Source: Neorhizobium galegae (GTDB taxonomy: Bacteria > Pseudomonadota > Alphaproteobacteria > Rhizobiales > Rhizobiaceae). Taken from it: a stretch of DNA of 64,000 bases. This document shows positions 55,006 to 64,000 of the stretch, one piece after another (position 1 is the first letter of the stretch; the number at the start of each line of letters is the position of its first letter). The stretch is taken from the NCBI RefSeq assembly GCF_017877135.1, contig NZ_JAGIPH010000002.1, positions 248,001 to 312,000 of the forward strand, in the 5' to 3' direction. The translations under genes were made by a program, and so were the position numbers. Below the pieces are notes generated by a model. That model saw only the letters and a program-made list of their open reading frames with translations, did not search any database and was not told the origin of the DNA.

Positions 55006-56391
55006 TTATGCCGGCACGCGCACCACCGCACGCAATCCCCCTGACGGGCTGTCGCCCAGCGTCACGTTTCCGCCATGGGCACGCGCGATGTCGCGGGCAA
55101 TGGCAAGGCCCAAGCCGGTGCCGGAGGCATCGAGATTGCGCGCCTCGTCCAGCCGGTAGAAGGGCTTGAACACGTCTTCACGGGATTGTTCCGGAATGCC
55201 GGGGCCGTCGTCGTCGAAGGTGAGCGTCAGCCATTTGGCATTGTGGCGCGCCTCCACATGCAGGCTGTCGGCGTAGCGGCGGGCATTGGAGGCGAGGTTG
55301 CCGACGAGGCGCATGAAGGCGCCGGGGCGGACCGACAGGAGATCCTCGCCCTCGACCCGGTAGGTCATGCTCTTGCCGTGCAGCTCGAAATCGGCGCGCA
55401 TCTTTTCCAGGAGTTCGCTGAGCTTCAACTGGCCGAAATCCTCGGCCGCTTCATTGCGGGCAAAGGCGAGATAGCCTTCCAGCATGCTCTGCATGTCGTC
55501 GATGTCGGTTCCCATGCCGGCGAGATCCGGATTGTCGCCGGCAAGCGCCAGCTGCAGCTTGAAGCGGGTGAGGATGGTGCGCAGGTCGTGGCTGATGCCG
55601 GTCAGCATGGCGGTGCGCTGCTCCATCTGCCGCTCGATGCGTTCCCGCATCTGGATGAAGGCAATGCCGGCCCGGCGGATTTCGTCGGCGCCGCGCGGCA
55701 CGAAGGGTGTCGGCATCTTCTGGCCCTTGCCGAAACTTTCCGCCGCATCGGCAAGCGCCAGGATCGGGCGGATCTGGCCGCGCAGGAAGAGGATCGATAT
55801 GCCGATCAGGAGCAGCGCGGTGCCGAACATCCAGACGAGGAAGATATGGGTGTTCGAGGCATAGGTCTGGTTGCGGATGGTAAAGACGCGCAAGACCTTG
55901 TCGCCCAGCTGGATGCGGATCTCCACAAGCCTGCTGTCGCCCACCGTATCGATCCAGAAGGGCAGCCGGATCTGCTGGTTGATCTGGTCGGCGAGGATAT
56001 CGTCGAGGATCGAGAAGAAGGGCTTTGGCCGCGGCGGCGGCAATTGCCCGCCCGGTTCGACGGAAATGTTGAGCGACAGCGTGTCGCGGGCGATGCGAAT
56101 GATCTGCTGGTAATCGTCCTCGGGCTGCGGATAAGTGCGGATCACCTCGATGATGGCGGCAATGTCGCGCGTGACGGCCTGCGACAGGCGCTCCGTCACC
56201 AGCCGCCAGTGGCGCTCCATGAAGACGGCGGCCACCACGGTCTGCAGGAGAAGCATGGGGATGATGACGATGAGCACCGAGCGCAGGTAAAGCCCGCTCG
56301 GCATGCGCCGTTTCAGCCAGCGGCCGAGCGGGATCCAGCCCGGCGGCTTCACCCTGCCGATATCGCGCCCGATCCTGTCGAAAATCGCCAT
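55006..56391 (-). CDS. EnvZ-type sensor histidine kinase
   Basis: A 461-residue inner-membrane kinase. Helices at about residues 33-55 and 185-205 bracket a roughly 125-residue periplasmic domain. HAMP follows, then the H-box LTGISHDLRTILTRF with His268, N-box RLVGNLASNARRYAD, and G-boxes DDDGPGIPE and GTGLGLAIARDIARAHGG. The ATG follows GAGAGAG. It lies 64 bp after the response regulator gene on the same strand and is its likely partner. The Asp-Leu-Arg after His is typical of the OmpR-EnvZ class. Confidence 0.94.
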   Translation of the reverse strand: MAIFDRIGRDIGRVKPPGWIPLGRWLKRRMPSGLYLRSVLIVIIPMLLLQTVVAAVFMERHWRLVTERLSQAVTRDIAAIIEVIRTYPQPEDDYQQIIRIARDTLSLNISVEPGGQLPPPRPKPFFSILDDILADQINQQIRLPFWIDTVGDSRLVEIRIQLGDKVLRVFTIRNQTYASNTHIFLVWMFGTALLLIGISILFLRGQIRPILALADAAESFGKGQKMPTPFVPRGADEIRRAGIAFIQMRERIERQMEQRTAMLTGISHDLRTILTRFKLQLALAGDNPDLAGMGTDIDDMQSMLEGYLAFARNEAAEDFGQLKLSELLEKMRADFELHGKSMTYRVEGEDLLSVRPGAFMRLVGNLASNARRYADSLHVEARHNAKWLTLTFDDDGPGIPEQSREDVFKPFYRLDEARNLDASGTGLGLAIARDIARAHGGNVTLGDSPSGGLRAVVRVPA

Positions 56392-56455
56392 GCTGTCTCT
56401 CTCGGGCAGCGCTGCCGCCGCCGGTTGCGGGCAGCCCTTGAAAAAGGCTGCGACC

Positions 56456-57160
56456 TCAATCGATGCTCAGACGGTACCCGATGCCGCGCACGGTTTGAAG
56501 GTAGATGGGGTTTGCCGGATCGTCCTCGATCTTGCGGCGAAGCCGGTTGATCTGCACGTCGATGGTACGCTCGCCGACTTCGGCATCGTCGCCGATCAGT
56601 TCGTGGCGTGGAATGGTGTCACCGGCCTTCAGCGCAAACATCAGCATGATGTCCTGCTCACGGTCGGTGAGGCGAATGGTTTCGGCCGCCCGCCGCAGCT
56701 CCTTCTTGGCAATCGAAAAGGTGAAGGGGCCGAACATCACCTGATCGATCTTCGGCGCATCCGGATTGCTGTTGCGGCGCAGGATATTGTTGATGCGCAG
56801 CACGAGTTCGCGCGGATCGAACGGTTTTGGCAGATAGTCGTCGGCGCCGGCCTGCAGCCCCTCGATGCGCGATTCGGCTTCGGCGCGTGCCGTCAGCAGA
56901 ATGATCGGGATCGCCCGCTTTTCCCGCAGCGACTGGGTGAGCGAAATGCCGGTTTCGCCCGGCATCATCACGTCGAGGATGATGAGATCGAAATCCAGCC
57001 CCTCCAGCTTGCGCCGCGCTTCGGCCGCATCGCTTGCGCCGGTCACGCGAAAGCCCTGCTCCCGCAGATAACGGTGCAGGAGGTCGCGGATGCGGGTGTC
57101 GTCATCCACCACCAAAAGGTGGGCCGCATCGTCGAGCAACGCTACAGGGTTGTTCCCCAT
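56456..57160 (-). CDS. OmpR-family response regulator (PetR-like)
   Basis: A 234-residue regulator: receiver domain with phospho-acceptor Asp63 (LIILDVMMPG), conserved Thr/Lys (LLTARAEAES, YLPKPFDP), then a winged-helix DNA-binding domain (IRLTDREQDIM, RTIDVQINRLRRKIEDDP, RGIGYRL). The ATG at 57160 has GAGGTGG upstream. It is preceded by a MarR-type gene, the order seen for petP-petR in Rhodobacter, where PetR is needed for cytochrome bc1 synthesis. Here petABC lies 24 kb away, so that function is an inference. Confidence 0.9.
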   Translation of the reverse strand: MGNNPVALLDDAAHLLVVDDDTRIRDLLHRYLREQGFRVTGASDAAEARRKLEGLDFDLIILDVMMPGETGISLTQSLREKRAIPIILLTARAEAESRIEGLQAGADDYLPKPFDPRELVLRINNILRRNSNPDAPKIDQVMFGPFTFSIAKKELRRAAETIRLTDREQDIMLMFALKAGDTIPRHELIGDDAEVGERTIDVQINRLRRKIEDDPANPIYLQTVRGIGYRLSID

Positions 57161-57162
57161 CT

Positions 57163-57810
57163 TCAATCCACCTCGTTTTCGACAGGTTTGAGCCCTTCGG
57201 CGCGGCCGCGCATCAGGCGCAGGAACCGGATGACGCCCTCGCGCTGCTCCGCTGTCAGGTCGCCGAGCGCTGCCGATATGCGGCTCGATTGCGGCTCCGA
57301 CAGGGCAAGCGCCAGTTCCCGCCCGGCAAGCGTGGGATAGAGCCGGCGCTGCCGGCGATCCTTGGCGCCGGCCATCTGGCGGATATAGCCGCTGTCGATC
57401 AGCTGCTTCAGCACGCGCGCCAGGCTCTGCTTGGTAATTTGCAGCGTATCGAGCAGATCCGTTACCATCATCCCCGGCTGCCGGCAGACGAAATAGACGA
57501 CCCGGTGATGGGCGCGCCCCATGCCGATCTTTTCTAGGATCGCGTCTGGATCGGAAATGAAGTCGCGATAGGCAAAGAAAAACAGCTCGATGGTTTCGAA
57601 GTCGATCTTGCTTTCATCGACAGCAGGCATCGGCGGCTGGACCTTTTTCAGGGCTTTCCCAGACGAGACCGGTGGCACCAGGCGTTCCTCTTCGAGTGGC
57701 GGTTTGGCGGGCAGGGGAGGTGCAGCCTCTTGGCCCAACCGCACCGCCCGCCGACCGCGACGTGTTTCATGCTGATTTGATAAAGCCCGAAGCGGCTCAA
57801 CAATCAACAT
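57163..57810 (-). CDS. MarR-family regulator (PetP-like)
   Basis: A 215-residue MarR protein with an extra N-terminal region of about 60 Pro/Arg-rich residues. The winged helix spans about 95-165 (MGRAHHRVVYFVCRQPGMMV, LQITKQSLARVLKQLIDSGY, DRRQRRLYPTLAGRELA). It is two bases from the response regulator start. The MarR + OmpR pairing matches PetP-PetR of Rhodobacter capsulatus, and I infer homology. The ATG at 57810 has no clear ribosome site, so translation may begin downstream, perhaps near 57630. Confidence 0.85.
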   Translation of the reverse strand: MLIVEPLRALSNQHETRRGRRAVRLGQEAAPPLPAKPPLEEERLVPPVSSGKALKKVQPPMPAVDESKIDFETIELFFFAYRDFISDPDAILEKIGMGRAHHRVVYFVCRQPGMMVTDLLDTLQITKQSLARVLKQLIDSGYIRQMAGAKDRRQRRLYPTLAGRELALALSEPQSSRISAALGDLTAEQREGVIRFLRLMRGRAEGLKPVENEVD

Positions 57811-57986
57811 CAATATGTGTGCTCAACGCGCATCATCCCACGCAAACATTGTGCAGGGCTGGCCCGCTGCGCTTTGTCGGCCACAAAGAAGACGCAAGTG
57901 CTGCAGAAAGACAAAATCAGCTGCGGCCACACGGAACCTTTATCGCCGATCCCCGTTCCGAGCCGCAGGGAAACAGGAAGTATAAC

Positions 57987-58169
57987 ATGAGCTTATCCAC
58001 CATCGATGGGACAATGCCGAGCAAGAGCCCGATCTCCCTCTCGCATCCGCTGCGCCCGGTTCTCGTCACCGTTTTCGCGCTGAAATTTGCCGTTGCAAGC
58101 CTGCTGGTCGCCAGTGCCTGCCTTGCACCCTCCGTCAGTGCCGAAAGCCGTTATTCCGTCTCGGATTGA
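57987..58169 (+). CDS. Small exported or membrane peptide (60 aa)
   Basis: A 60-residue protein from ATG 57987 with AGGAAG upstream. Residues about 24-51 (LRPVLVTVFALKFAVASLLV, then ASACLAPSVSA) look like a signal peptide or single helix, leaving only a few residues after the predicted cleavage at VSA-ES. I do not recognise it. It is divergent from the MarR gene and 72 bp before the MBL hydrolase. Confidence 0.5.
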   Translation: MSLSTIDGTMPSKSPISLSHPLRPVLVTVFALKFAVASLLVASACLAPSVSAESRYSVSD

Positions 58170-58241
58170 TTTTGTCGGCTGTCTGCGGCAGGCAGGGCGG
58201 GTATAGTGATCTATCTTTCATCACCAACCTGACGAGGCTTC

Positions 58242-58889
58242 ATGGGCATGCTTCAAGCCGGTATCATTCCGGTTACTCCCTTCCAGCAGAATTGCACGCT
58301 TCTCTTTGATGCCGACACAAAGCAGGGTGTCGTGGTCGATCCGGGCGGCGATGTCGACCGGATCATCGAGGTTGCCGCGCAGCAGGGCGTGACGATCACC
58401 GAAATCTGGATCACCCACGGTCATATCGATCACGCCGGCGGTGCCGACGAGTTGCGCGAGAAGACCGGTGCCTCCGTTATCGGTCCCCATGCCGACGACA
58501 AGCCGCTGCTGGAGGTGCTCGATACGCGCGGGGCTGCCTTTGGTTACACGGTTCCGGCACGCAAGCTGGTGCCCGACCAGTTTCTGAACGAAGGCGACGT
58601 CGTGGCGCTCGGCGATCATCGCTTCGATGTGCTGCACTGCCCGGGCCATGCGCCGGGTCATGTGATCTTCGTCAACCGCGACATGAATTTCACCATCATG
58701 GGTGACGTTCTGTTCAACGGCTCGATCGGCCGCACCGACCTGCCGGGCGGCAATCACCAGCAACTGCTCGACAGCATCCGCGACAAGGTTCTGCCGCTTG
58801 GCGACGAGATGGGCTTCATCTGCGGTCATGGGCCCGGAAGCCGCGTCGGCGACGAACGCCGCAGCAACCCCTTCCTCCAGGGCCTGTAG
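58242..58889 (+). CDS. MBL-fold metallohydrolase (glyoxalase II-like)
   Basis: A 215-residue metallo-beta-lactamase-fold hydrolase of the YcbL/GloB2 type. The metal motif is THGHIDHAGG with His59, His61, Asp63 and His64; further ligands are in HCPGHAPGH and MGDVLFNGSIGRTDLPGG. Such proteins hydrolyse thioesters such as S-lactoylglutathione, or related compounds. The C-terminus (FICGHGPGSRVGDERRSNPF) carries the last His. The ATG at 58242 follows GACGAGG. It stands alone. Confidence 0.92.
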   Translation: MGMLQAGIIPVTPFQQNCTLLFDADTKQGVVVDPGGDVDRIIEVAAQQGVTITEIWITHGHIDHAGGADELREKTGASVIGPHADDKPLLEVLDTRGAAFGYTVPARKLVPDQFLNEGDVVALGDHRFDVLHCPGHAPGHVIFVNRDMNFTIMGDVLFNGSIGRTDLPGGNHQQLLDSIRDKVLPLGDEMGFICGHGPGSRVGDERRSNPFLQGL

Positions 58890-59020
58890 GTCCCTCCGCA
58901 CTCGGCGTCGAGCCACGGATGCCGTTCGGCCAGACCGGGGTGTTGTAAGCCAGCGTCAAAAGTCCAGCGTTACCGCCTCTGCGGCACCGCAGACGAACAT
59001 CGCAAGTGCAGATGCAAGAC

Positions 59021-59045
59021 AAAAAAACCCGGCATTCCTGCCGGG
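59021..59045 (-). terminator. Cold-shock gene terminator
   Basis: On the minus strand CCCGGCA and TGCCGGG pair around GGAA and run into TTTTTTT. It lies 33 bases after the csp stop, a textbook rho-independent terminator. Confidence 0.9.
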
Positions 59046-59077
59046 CTTCAACTCGAAGTAAAAAACCGTAACGAGGC

Positions 59078-59293
59078 TTAGCCGGCAATCTGCAGATTGA
59101 CTGCCTTGGGGCCTTTGCCGCGACGATCCGGTTCCGTGTCGAAGCTTACTTTCTGATTTTCCGAAAGTCCGGACAGGCCGGAAGCCTGTACCGCAGAGAT
59201 ATGGACGAAGATATCTGCTCCACCATTGTCTGGCTTGATAAAGCCGAAGCCCTTGTCCGTATTGAAGAATTTTACAGTGCCAGTTTCGGCCAT
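59078..59293 (-). CDS. cspA: Cold-shock protein (CspA family)
   Basis: A 71-residue single-domain cold-shock protein. RNP1 is KGFGFIKP and RNP2 is IFVHISA; GTVKFFNTDKGFG is the family start. It binds single-stranded RNA and DNA and melts mRNA structure. The gene has a strong terminator and a long untranslated leader (next entry), features common for cold-inducible csp genes. Which of several rhizobial csp paralogues it is cannot be decided, so the symbol is generic. Confidence 0.94.
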   Translation of the reverse strand: MAETGTVKFFNTDKGFGFIKPDNGGADIFVHISAVQASGLSGLSENQKVSFDTEPDRRGKGPKAVNLQIAG

Positions 59294-59703
59294 GCATCAG
59301 GTCCTTTTTCCTCTGTCCGTGTTCAGCGGCGGACAGCATCACGATATTTGCCCATGAAGGGCAGGCGGCAGGCATTTCGAAATGGCGGAAAGGGGCCCGT
59401 ATTTACCGCGGGAAACAAAGAAAAGATCGTCATGATCCTTGCCCAATCCCCCGCCCGGAAGTTTTGGCGCTTCCGAAACGCTTCATTATAGCTCTTCCCA
59501 TGCTCGCAAACTGCCCGAACCGACACAGATTGCTGCGTTTGACACAAATTGGCAAGAAAAAGTTTTCTGGCACCGAGGGGTGATGCCAAACGTCTGTTTC
59601 GGACTTGTATAAAATGTGGGTCATCCGTTGCTTCGGAGGGAAAAAGGCCCGCAACTTCAATCGTCTCGCGGTTTTCCGGCCGCAAGCGCAGGCTCTCAAA
59701 TTC
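59294..59703 (-). promoter_or_regulatory. Long 5' region of the cold-shock gene
   Basis: This 410-bp region between the EamA gene and csp has no convincing gene. On the minus strand a perfect TATAAT (59485-59490, read GCTATAATG) stands about 190 bases before the csp ATG, though no good -35 matches it. A transcript from there would have a leader of about 185 nt, as in cold-inducible csp genes where the leader controls stability and translation. A 120-codon frame across 59323-59685 lacks convincing features. Confidence 0.45.
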
Positions 59704-60612
59704 TCAGCTGCGCGTCGATTGAAGGCGGGCGTTCCGGCGCCGGTTGAGGAGTTCGGGCACGAGTTCGACGATCAGCATGGCCGCAAAGATCAATCCGCAG
59801 CCGAGATAGCCAAGCGGCGGCAAGGTTTCATCGAGCAGCAGGGCACCGAAAAACGCGCCGAACAGAGCTTCCGACGACAGGAAAATGGCGGCCTGCGGCG
59901 CCGTCGTGTGGCGCTGGCCAATGACCTGCAGCACGAAGGCAAGCCCCGAGGAAATCAGGCCGACATAGAGAATTTCGGCAAGCGCGCCCCCGACAGCATC
60001 CAGGGAGACAGGTTCCACGGCAATCCCGATCATCAGCGATACGACAGCGCAGACGGCAAACTGCGTGGCAGACAGTGCCAGTGGCCGTTCGGAGCGGCTG
60101 ACGAAGTGGCCGGCGAGCACGATCTGCAGCCCCCAGAAGACAGCGCAGGCAATGCTCCAGAGATCGCCGGTGGACACGGCCTGGATATTGCCGCCACTCA
60201 GCAGGAAAATGCCGATGAGCGCCAGCAGCGCCACCGGCCAGACGATCCAGTGCGGAAAGCGCTGGAAGATGACGATCGAGATGACCGGCACGAAGACGAC
60301 GTAGAGCCCGGTCAAAAAGCTCGAATTGGTGACGGTGGTGGTCTGCAGGCCGATCTGCTGGGTGATGGCGCCGCCGAACAGAGCCAGACCGACGAGGAGG
60401 AAGCCGCCCATATGCCGGCGTTCCGGTCGACTGCCGATCCGGCGGGCCTCGAGCACGGCAAAGGGCAGAACAGCAAGGGCTGCGATGGCAAACCGCAGAC
60501 CGACGAACCAGAAGGGCCCGATCGTCGCCATGGCGGTGGATTGCGCGACGAACCCGCCGCCCCAGATGGCGGCCGCAAGAAGAAGCACAAGGTTCGCCTG
60601 CAATCGCGTCAT
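59704..60612 (-). CDS. EamA/DMT-family transporter
   Basis: A 302-residue protein with about ten membrane segments in two EamA repeats; it begins LQANLVLLLAAAIWGGGFVA, and AAIFLSSEALFGAFFGALLL marks the second repeat. The substrate is unknown. The ATG at 60612 has GGATC upstream and gives the usual N-terminus; a TTG 25 codons upstream would add an Arg/Pro-rich extension and is not preferred. It is not closely similar to the EamA protein at 1546. Confidence 0.9.
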   Translation of the reverse strand: MTRLQANLVLLLAAAIWGGGFVAQSTAMATIGPFWFVGLRFAIAALAVLPFAVLEARRIGSRPERRHMGGFLLVGLALFGGAITQQIGLQTTTVTNSSFLTGLYVVFVPVISIVIFQRFPHWIVWPVALLALIGIFLLSGGNIQAVSTGDLWSIACAVFWGLQIVLAGHFVSRSERPLALSATQFAVCAVVSLMIGIAVEPVSLDAVGGALAEILYVGLISSGLAFVLQVIGQRHTTAPQAAIFLSSEALFGAFFGALLLDETLPPLGYLGCGLIFAAMLIVELVPELLNRRRNARLQSTRS

Positions 60613-60731
60613 GTCGAGATCCGTGAAAGATGAGCCGCGCGGCCTTGACCGCAGCGGCTGCCTATCAGGTGGTTCGGGCAGGCTCAAGCTTGTGGACGAA
60701 AATGCTTTCGTAAGGGGGCGTCAGACGGTTC

Positions 60732-61064
60732 TTAGGAATGGTGGATACGACGGCCATCGCTCTTGCCGCTGCGGTTCGTGGAGAGGCCACGAAAGCTCAA
60801 CCGCCAGAGGCCGGCGGCGGCGACGCAGAAGACCAGGGTCAAGGCGCCGAAAATGAGCCGCTGATCGCCGGCAGCATCGCTTTGCAGGAGAAGTTGCGGC
60901 GTGACGACCTGCGACAGGGAGGAGATGTCCTGCGCACGCGCGGTGCCGACCAGCGCCAGCATCATCAGGATGCAGGCCGCAAGTGCCGTCCCGGCAACCC
61001 ACAAACTGCCGCTCAGGCGGCGTGTCCGGATGCGGGCGGTTGCCTCTTCGTCGTCCAGAAACAT
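60732..61064 (-). CDS. Small two-helix membrane protein (110 aa)
   Basis: A 110-residue protein from ATG 61064 with GAGGACC upstream. Two helices are evident (about residues 22-45, GSLWVAGTALAACILMMLAL; and about 75-92, LIFGALTLVFCVAAAGLWRL) around a short polar loop. The basic C-terminus should be cytoplasmic. I do not recognise it. It could be a stand-alone membrane protein or the front of a decayed sensor kinase. It is 119 bp upstream of the EamA gene on the same strand. Confidence 0.55.
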   Translation of the reverse strand: MFLDDEEATARIRTRRLSGSLWVAGTALAACILMMLALVGTARAQDISSLSQVVTPQLLLQSDAAGDQRLIFGALTLVFCVAAAGLWRLSFRGLSTNRSGKSDGRRIHHS

Positions 61065-61229
61065 GGGTGGTCCTCTCACGGCATCGTCGATGGTGTGAGA
61101 AGACCCGGCGAAAGCGACGCCACAACGACAGGATTGCGGCAGTCACCGGCAATTACTGTGGCGAAAACAAGGCGTTACGCCGGACGTGCGGATGGTTGCC
61201 GCATGCTGCCCCGGCGGGCATTGAAATGA

Positions 61230-62579
<1,350 letters not shown>

Positions 62580-62606
62580 GCGCGGCTTTTCACGACTTTC
62601 AATGGA

Positions 62607-62636
62607 GGGCTTGCCAGTGATGGCAGGCCCTTTTGT
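62607..62636 (+). terminator. aatA terminator
   Basis: GGGCTTGCC (62607-62615) pairs with GGCAGGCCC (62622-62630) with one G-U pair around AGTGAT, then TTTTGT. It is 28 bases after the aatA stop. Confidence 0.8.
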
Positions 62637-62687
62637 CGTTATGGGGGGATCGTTGACGCTATCCCGGTCCGGGCGTATCTTTTGCCC

Positions 62688-62960
62688 ATGAAAACCGTCA
62701 GCATTCGTGAAGCTCAGGATCGTTTTGACGAACTCGCCCAGGATGTCGAGAGGGGCGAGACCGTGACCGTGACGCGCGACGGTAAGCCGGTGTTCGATCT
62801 GGTGCCACGGGAAGGGGCTGCGCAGAAGAAGGGCGGGATTGATTGGGAGGCAGGGCAGGCCTATCTGCGGTCCAAAGGCATCGTTCGCACGAAGGGCTTC
62901 ATCTCGGACGACTTCGACGATCCCCTGCCGGAAGATTTTCTGCTTAGACCGCTGCCCTGA
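62688..62960 (+). CDS. Phd/YefM-type antitoxin
   Basis: A 90-residue antitoxin. Residues 1-50 form the Phd fold that binds DNA (MKTVSIREAQDRFDELAQDV then ETVTVTRDGKPVFDLVPRE), and the rest wraps and inhibits the toxin (GFISDDFDDPLPEDF). Its stop overlaps the toxin ATG by one base (TGATG). Such antitoxins repress their own promoter. The ATG at 62688 is used; no strong ribosome site is visible. It follows the aatA terminator, so it has its own promoter. Confidence 0.9.
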   Translation: MKTVSIREAQDRFDELAQDVERGETVTVTRDGKPVFDLVPREGAAQKKGGIDWEAGQAYLRSKGIVRTKGFISDDFDDPLPEDFLLRPLP

Positions 62961-63349
62961 TGGCAAGATTGCTGCTCGACACACATTTTGTGCTGGCGGC
63001 AGCGGACGGCGTGATGGCCGAGAAATTCCCTCGGTTTTACGCAAGGGTTGCCAGCAGTGTCGGAGAGGTTTTCGTCAGTACCGCCAGTCTTTGGGAAATG
63101 GCCATCAAGACACGGATTGGAAAACTGGTGCCCTCTTTGCCCATCAACGAAATTCCGGCCTATCTCGAAGCGGCGGGTTTTATCCTTATGGGTATAGAGG
63201 TCGAACGCGTTCTGACCGCCGCCCATCCCGAACCGCCCACCCGCGATCCCTTTGATCGGCTTCTCTTGGCGCAATGCCAGGTCGAAGGGCTGCAACTCGT
63301 CACCATCGACCGCGCGCTTGTGGGGCATCCGCTGGCGTTCCGGCTCTGA
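62960..63349 (+). CDS. vapC: PIN-domain toxin (VapC family)
   Basis: A 129-residue PIN nuclease. The acidic residues expected for magnesium binding are present: Asp7 (LLLDTHF), Glu46 (SLWEMAIK), Asp96/Asp99 (RDPFDRLL) and Asp117 (TIDRAL). VapC toxins cleave tRNA or rRNA to slow growth. It is coupled to the Phd-type antitoxin. All catalytic residues are intact, so the toxin should be active when free. Confidence 0.92.
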   Translation: MARLLLDTHFVLAAADGVMAEKFPRFYARVASSVGEVFVSTASLWEMAIKTRIGKLVPSLPINEIPAYLEAAGFILMGIEVERVLTAAHPEPPTRDPFDRLLLAQCQVEGLQLVTIDRALVGHPLAFRL

Positions 63350-63379
63350 GCCATTGCCGAAACGCCGAGGGTTGAGTTT

Positions 63380-64000
63380 TTACGCCTTGGTCAGCTTGAT
63401 GATGGTCGATTGGCCGCCGCCGCGCTGTTCGGTCACGGCATAGACGGCGCCGTCGGGGCCGACTTTGACGTCGCGGATGCGGGCATTGAGCGGCACGCGC
63501 TCCTCGTGGCTTACCTTGTCGTTTTCCATGTGAAGAATGACGACACCCTGGCTCACCAGCCCGCCGACGAGAAAGGCGCCTTTCCATTCCGGAATGGCGT
63601 TTGCGTCGTAAAAGGCCATGCCGGAGGGGGCAATGACAGGGTCCCAGTAATAGACCGGCTGCTCCGTCTCAGCCATCTGCGTGAGGCCCTTGCCGACGGG
63701 GGCGCCGCTGTATTCGACGCCGTAGGTCACCTCCGGCCAGCCGTAATTCTTGCCCGCTTCCGGTCGGTTCAACTCGTCGCCGCCCTTCGGCCCGTGTTCA
63801 ACCAGCCAGAAGCGGCCCTCTCCATCCACGGTGGCGGATTGCACGTTGCGGTGTCCGAGCGACCAGATTTCGGGAAGCGCATTCTCCTGGCCCACGAAAG
63901 GATTGTCCGGCAGGGGCTTGCCGTCCTGCGTGATGCGGAACACCTTGCCGAGACCGCTGTTCAGATCCTGCGCCTGCACGCGCGGTTCAGTGTCGGAGCG
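63380..64000 (-). CDS. PQQ-type soluble sugar dehydrogenase (5' end missing)
   Basis: This frame runs from its stop at 63380 to the window edge, 206 residues, so only the C-terminal part is visible. GKVFRITQDGKPLPDNPFVG, LGHRNVQSATVDGEGRFWLV, EHGPKGGDELNRPEAGKNYG and WPEVTYGVEYSGAPVG match the beta-propeller of PQQ-dependent aldose sugar dehydrogenases (YliI/Asd type). They oxidise aldoses in the periplasm using PQQ; the signal peptide lies outside the window. It converges on vapC. Confidence 0.9.
   Translation of the reverse strand, partial: RSDTEPRVQAQDLNSGLGKVFRITQDGKPLPDNPFVGQENALPEIWSLGHRNVQSATVDGEGRFWLVEHGPKGGDELNRPEAGKNYGWPEVTYGVEYSGAPVGKGLTQMAETEQPVYYWDPVIAPSGMAFYDANAIPEWKGAFLVGGLVSQGVVILHMENDKVSHEERVPLNARIRDVKVGPDGAVYAVTEQRGGGQSTIIKLTKA

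Noticed and set aside
59323..59685. 120-codon minus-strand frame upstream of the cold-shock gene
   Set aside because: No ribosome site or domain, and it covers the probable csp promoter and leader.

Overview
The window is GC-rich chromosomal DNA from an alphaproteobacterium of the Rhizobiales, most likely Rhizobiaceae. This rests on gene content and synteny read from the translations: a fused CCA-adding enzyme behind DUF1285 and CoA-type NUDIX genes, petABC, an lgt/COG1565/pgeF operon, rhizobial-type flagellin, and a MarR + OmpR-type pair resembling PetP/PetR. No rRNA, tRNA, insertion sequence, prophage or CRISPR array was recognised. Coding density is high on both strands, and nearly all long antisense frames are high-GC shadows.

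Layout. 1-8.4 kb: a truncated MocR/GntR regulator divergent from an EamA exporter, an ECF sigma/anti-sigma pair, a metallophosphoesterase, a NUDIX hydrolase, a glutathionyl-hydroquinone reductase, two GNATs and a methyltransferase. 8.4-15.4 kb: a four-gene Bat/aerotolerance-type operon (MoxR ATPase, DUF58, a BatA/vWA/DUF4159 membrane protein and a second amidotransferase-fold membrane protein). 15.5-18.1 kb: the DUF1285-NUDIX-CCA operon with start/stop overlaps. 18.2-24 kb: small proteins, hemF, a lone divergent flagellin, a hydrolase with a long Ala/Pro/Glu-rich tail, and trmL. 24-29.4 kb: two paralogous ABC exporters flanking a degenerate GGDEF protein. 29.4-33.6 kb: an EEP-family protein divergent from petABC (cytochrome bc1). 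33.6-37.7 kb: apt, a LysE exporter, two overlapping maoC genes, ychF and clpS. 37.7-40.4 kb: two transglutaminase-like genes and several tiny genes.

40.4-46.4 kb: pth, a periplasmic binding protein next to a GGDEF/EAL sensor, rplY and prs. 46.5-52.1 kb: a Tyr/Pro-rich lipoprotein and the lgt-COG1565-pgeF-M24 operon. 52.4-55 kb: ubiK, a structured intergenic region, a YbjN-proC pair and csaA. 55-57.8 kb: a MarR-response regulator-histidine kinase operon. 57.9-64 kb: a small secreted or membrane peptide, an MBL hydrolase, a cold-shock gene with a long leader, an EamA exporter, aspartate aminotransferase, a Phd/VapC toxin-antitoxin pair, and a truncated PQQ-type sugar dehydrogenase.

Most of the window is housekeeping. 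The least conventional parts are: the binding protein + GGDEF/EAL pair lying between rplY and pth; the degenerate GGDEF protein between the ABC exporters; the orphan flagellin; the M24 protein lacking canonical metal ligands; the structured ubiK-ybjN spacer; and two unannotated 18-codon reading frames with good ribosome binding sites. I saw no clearly new multi-gene system; the SBP/GGDEF-EAL pair is the best candidate for uncharacterised signalling.
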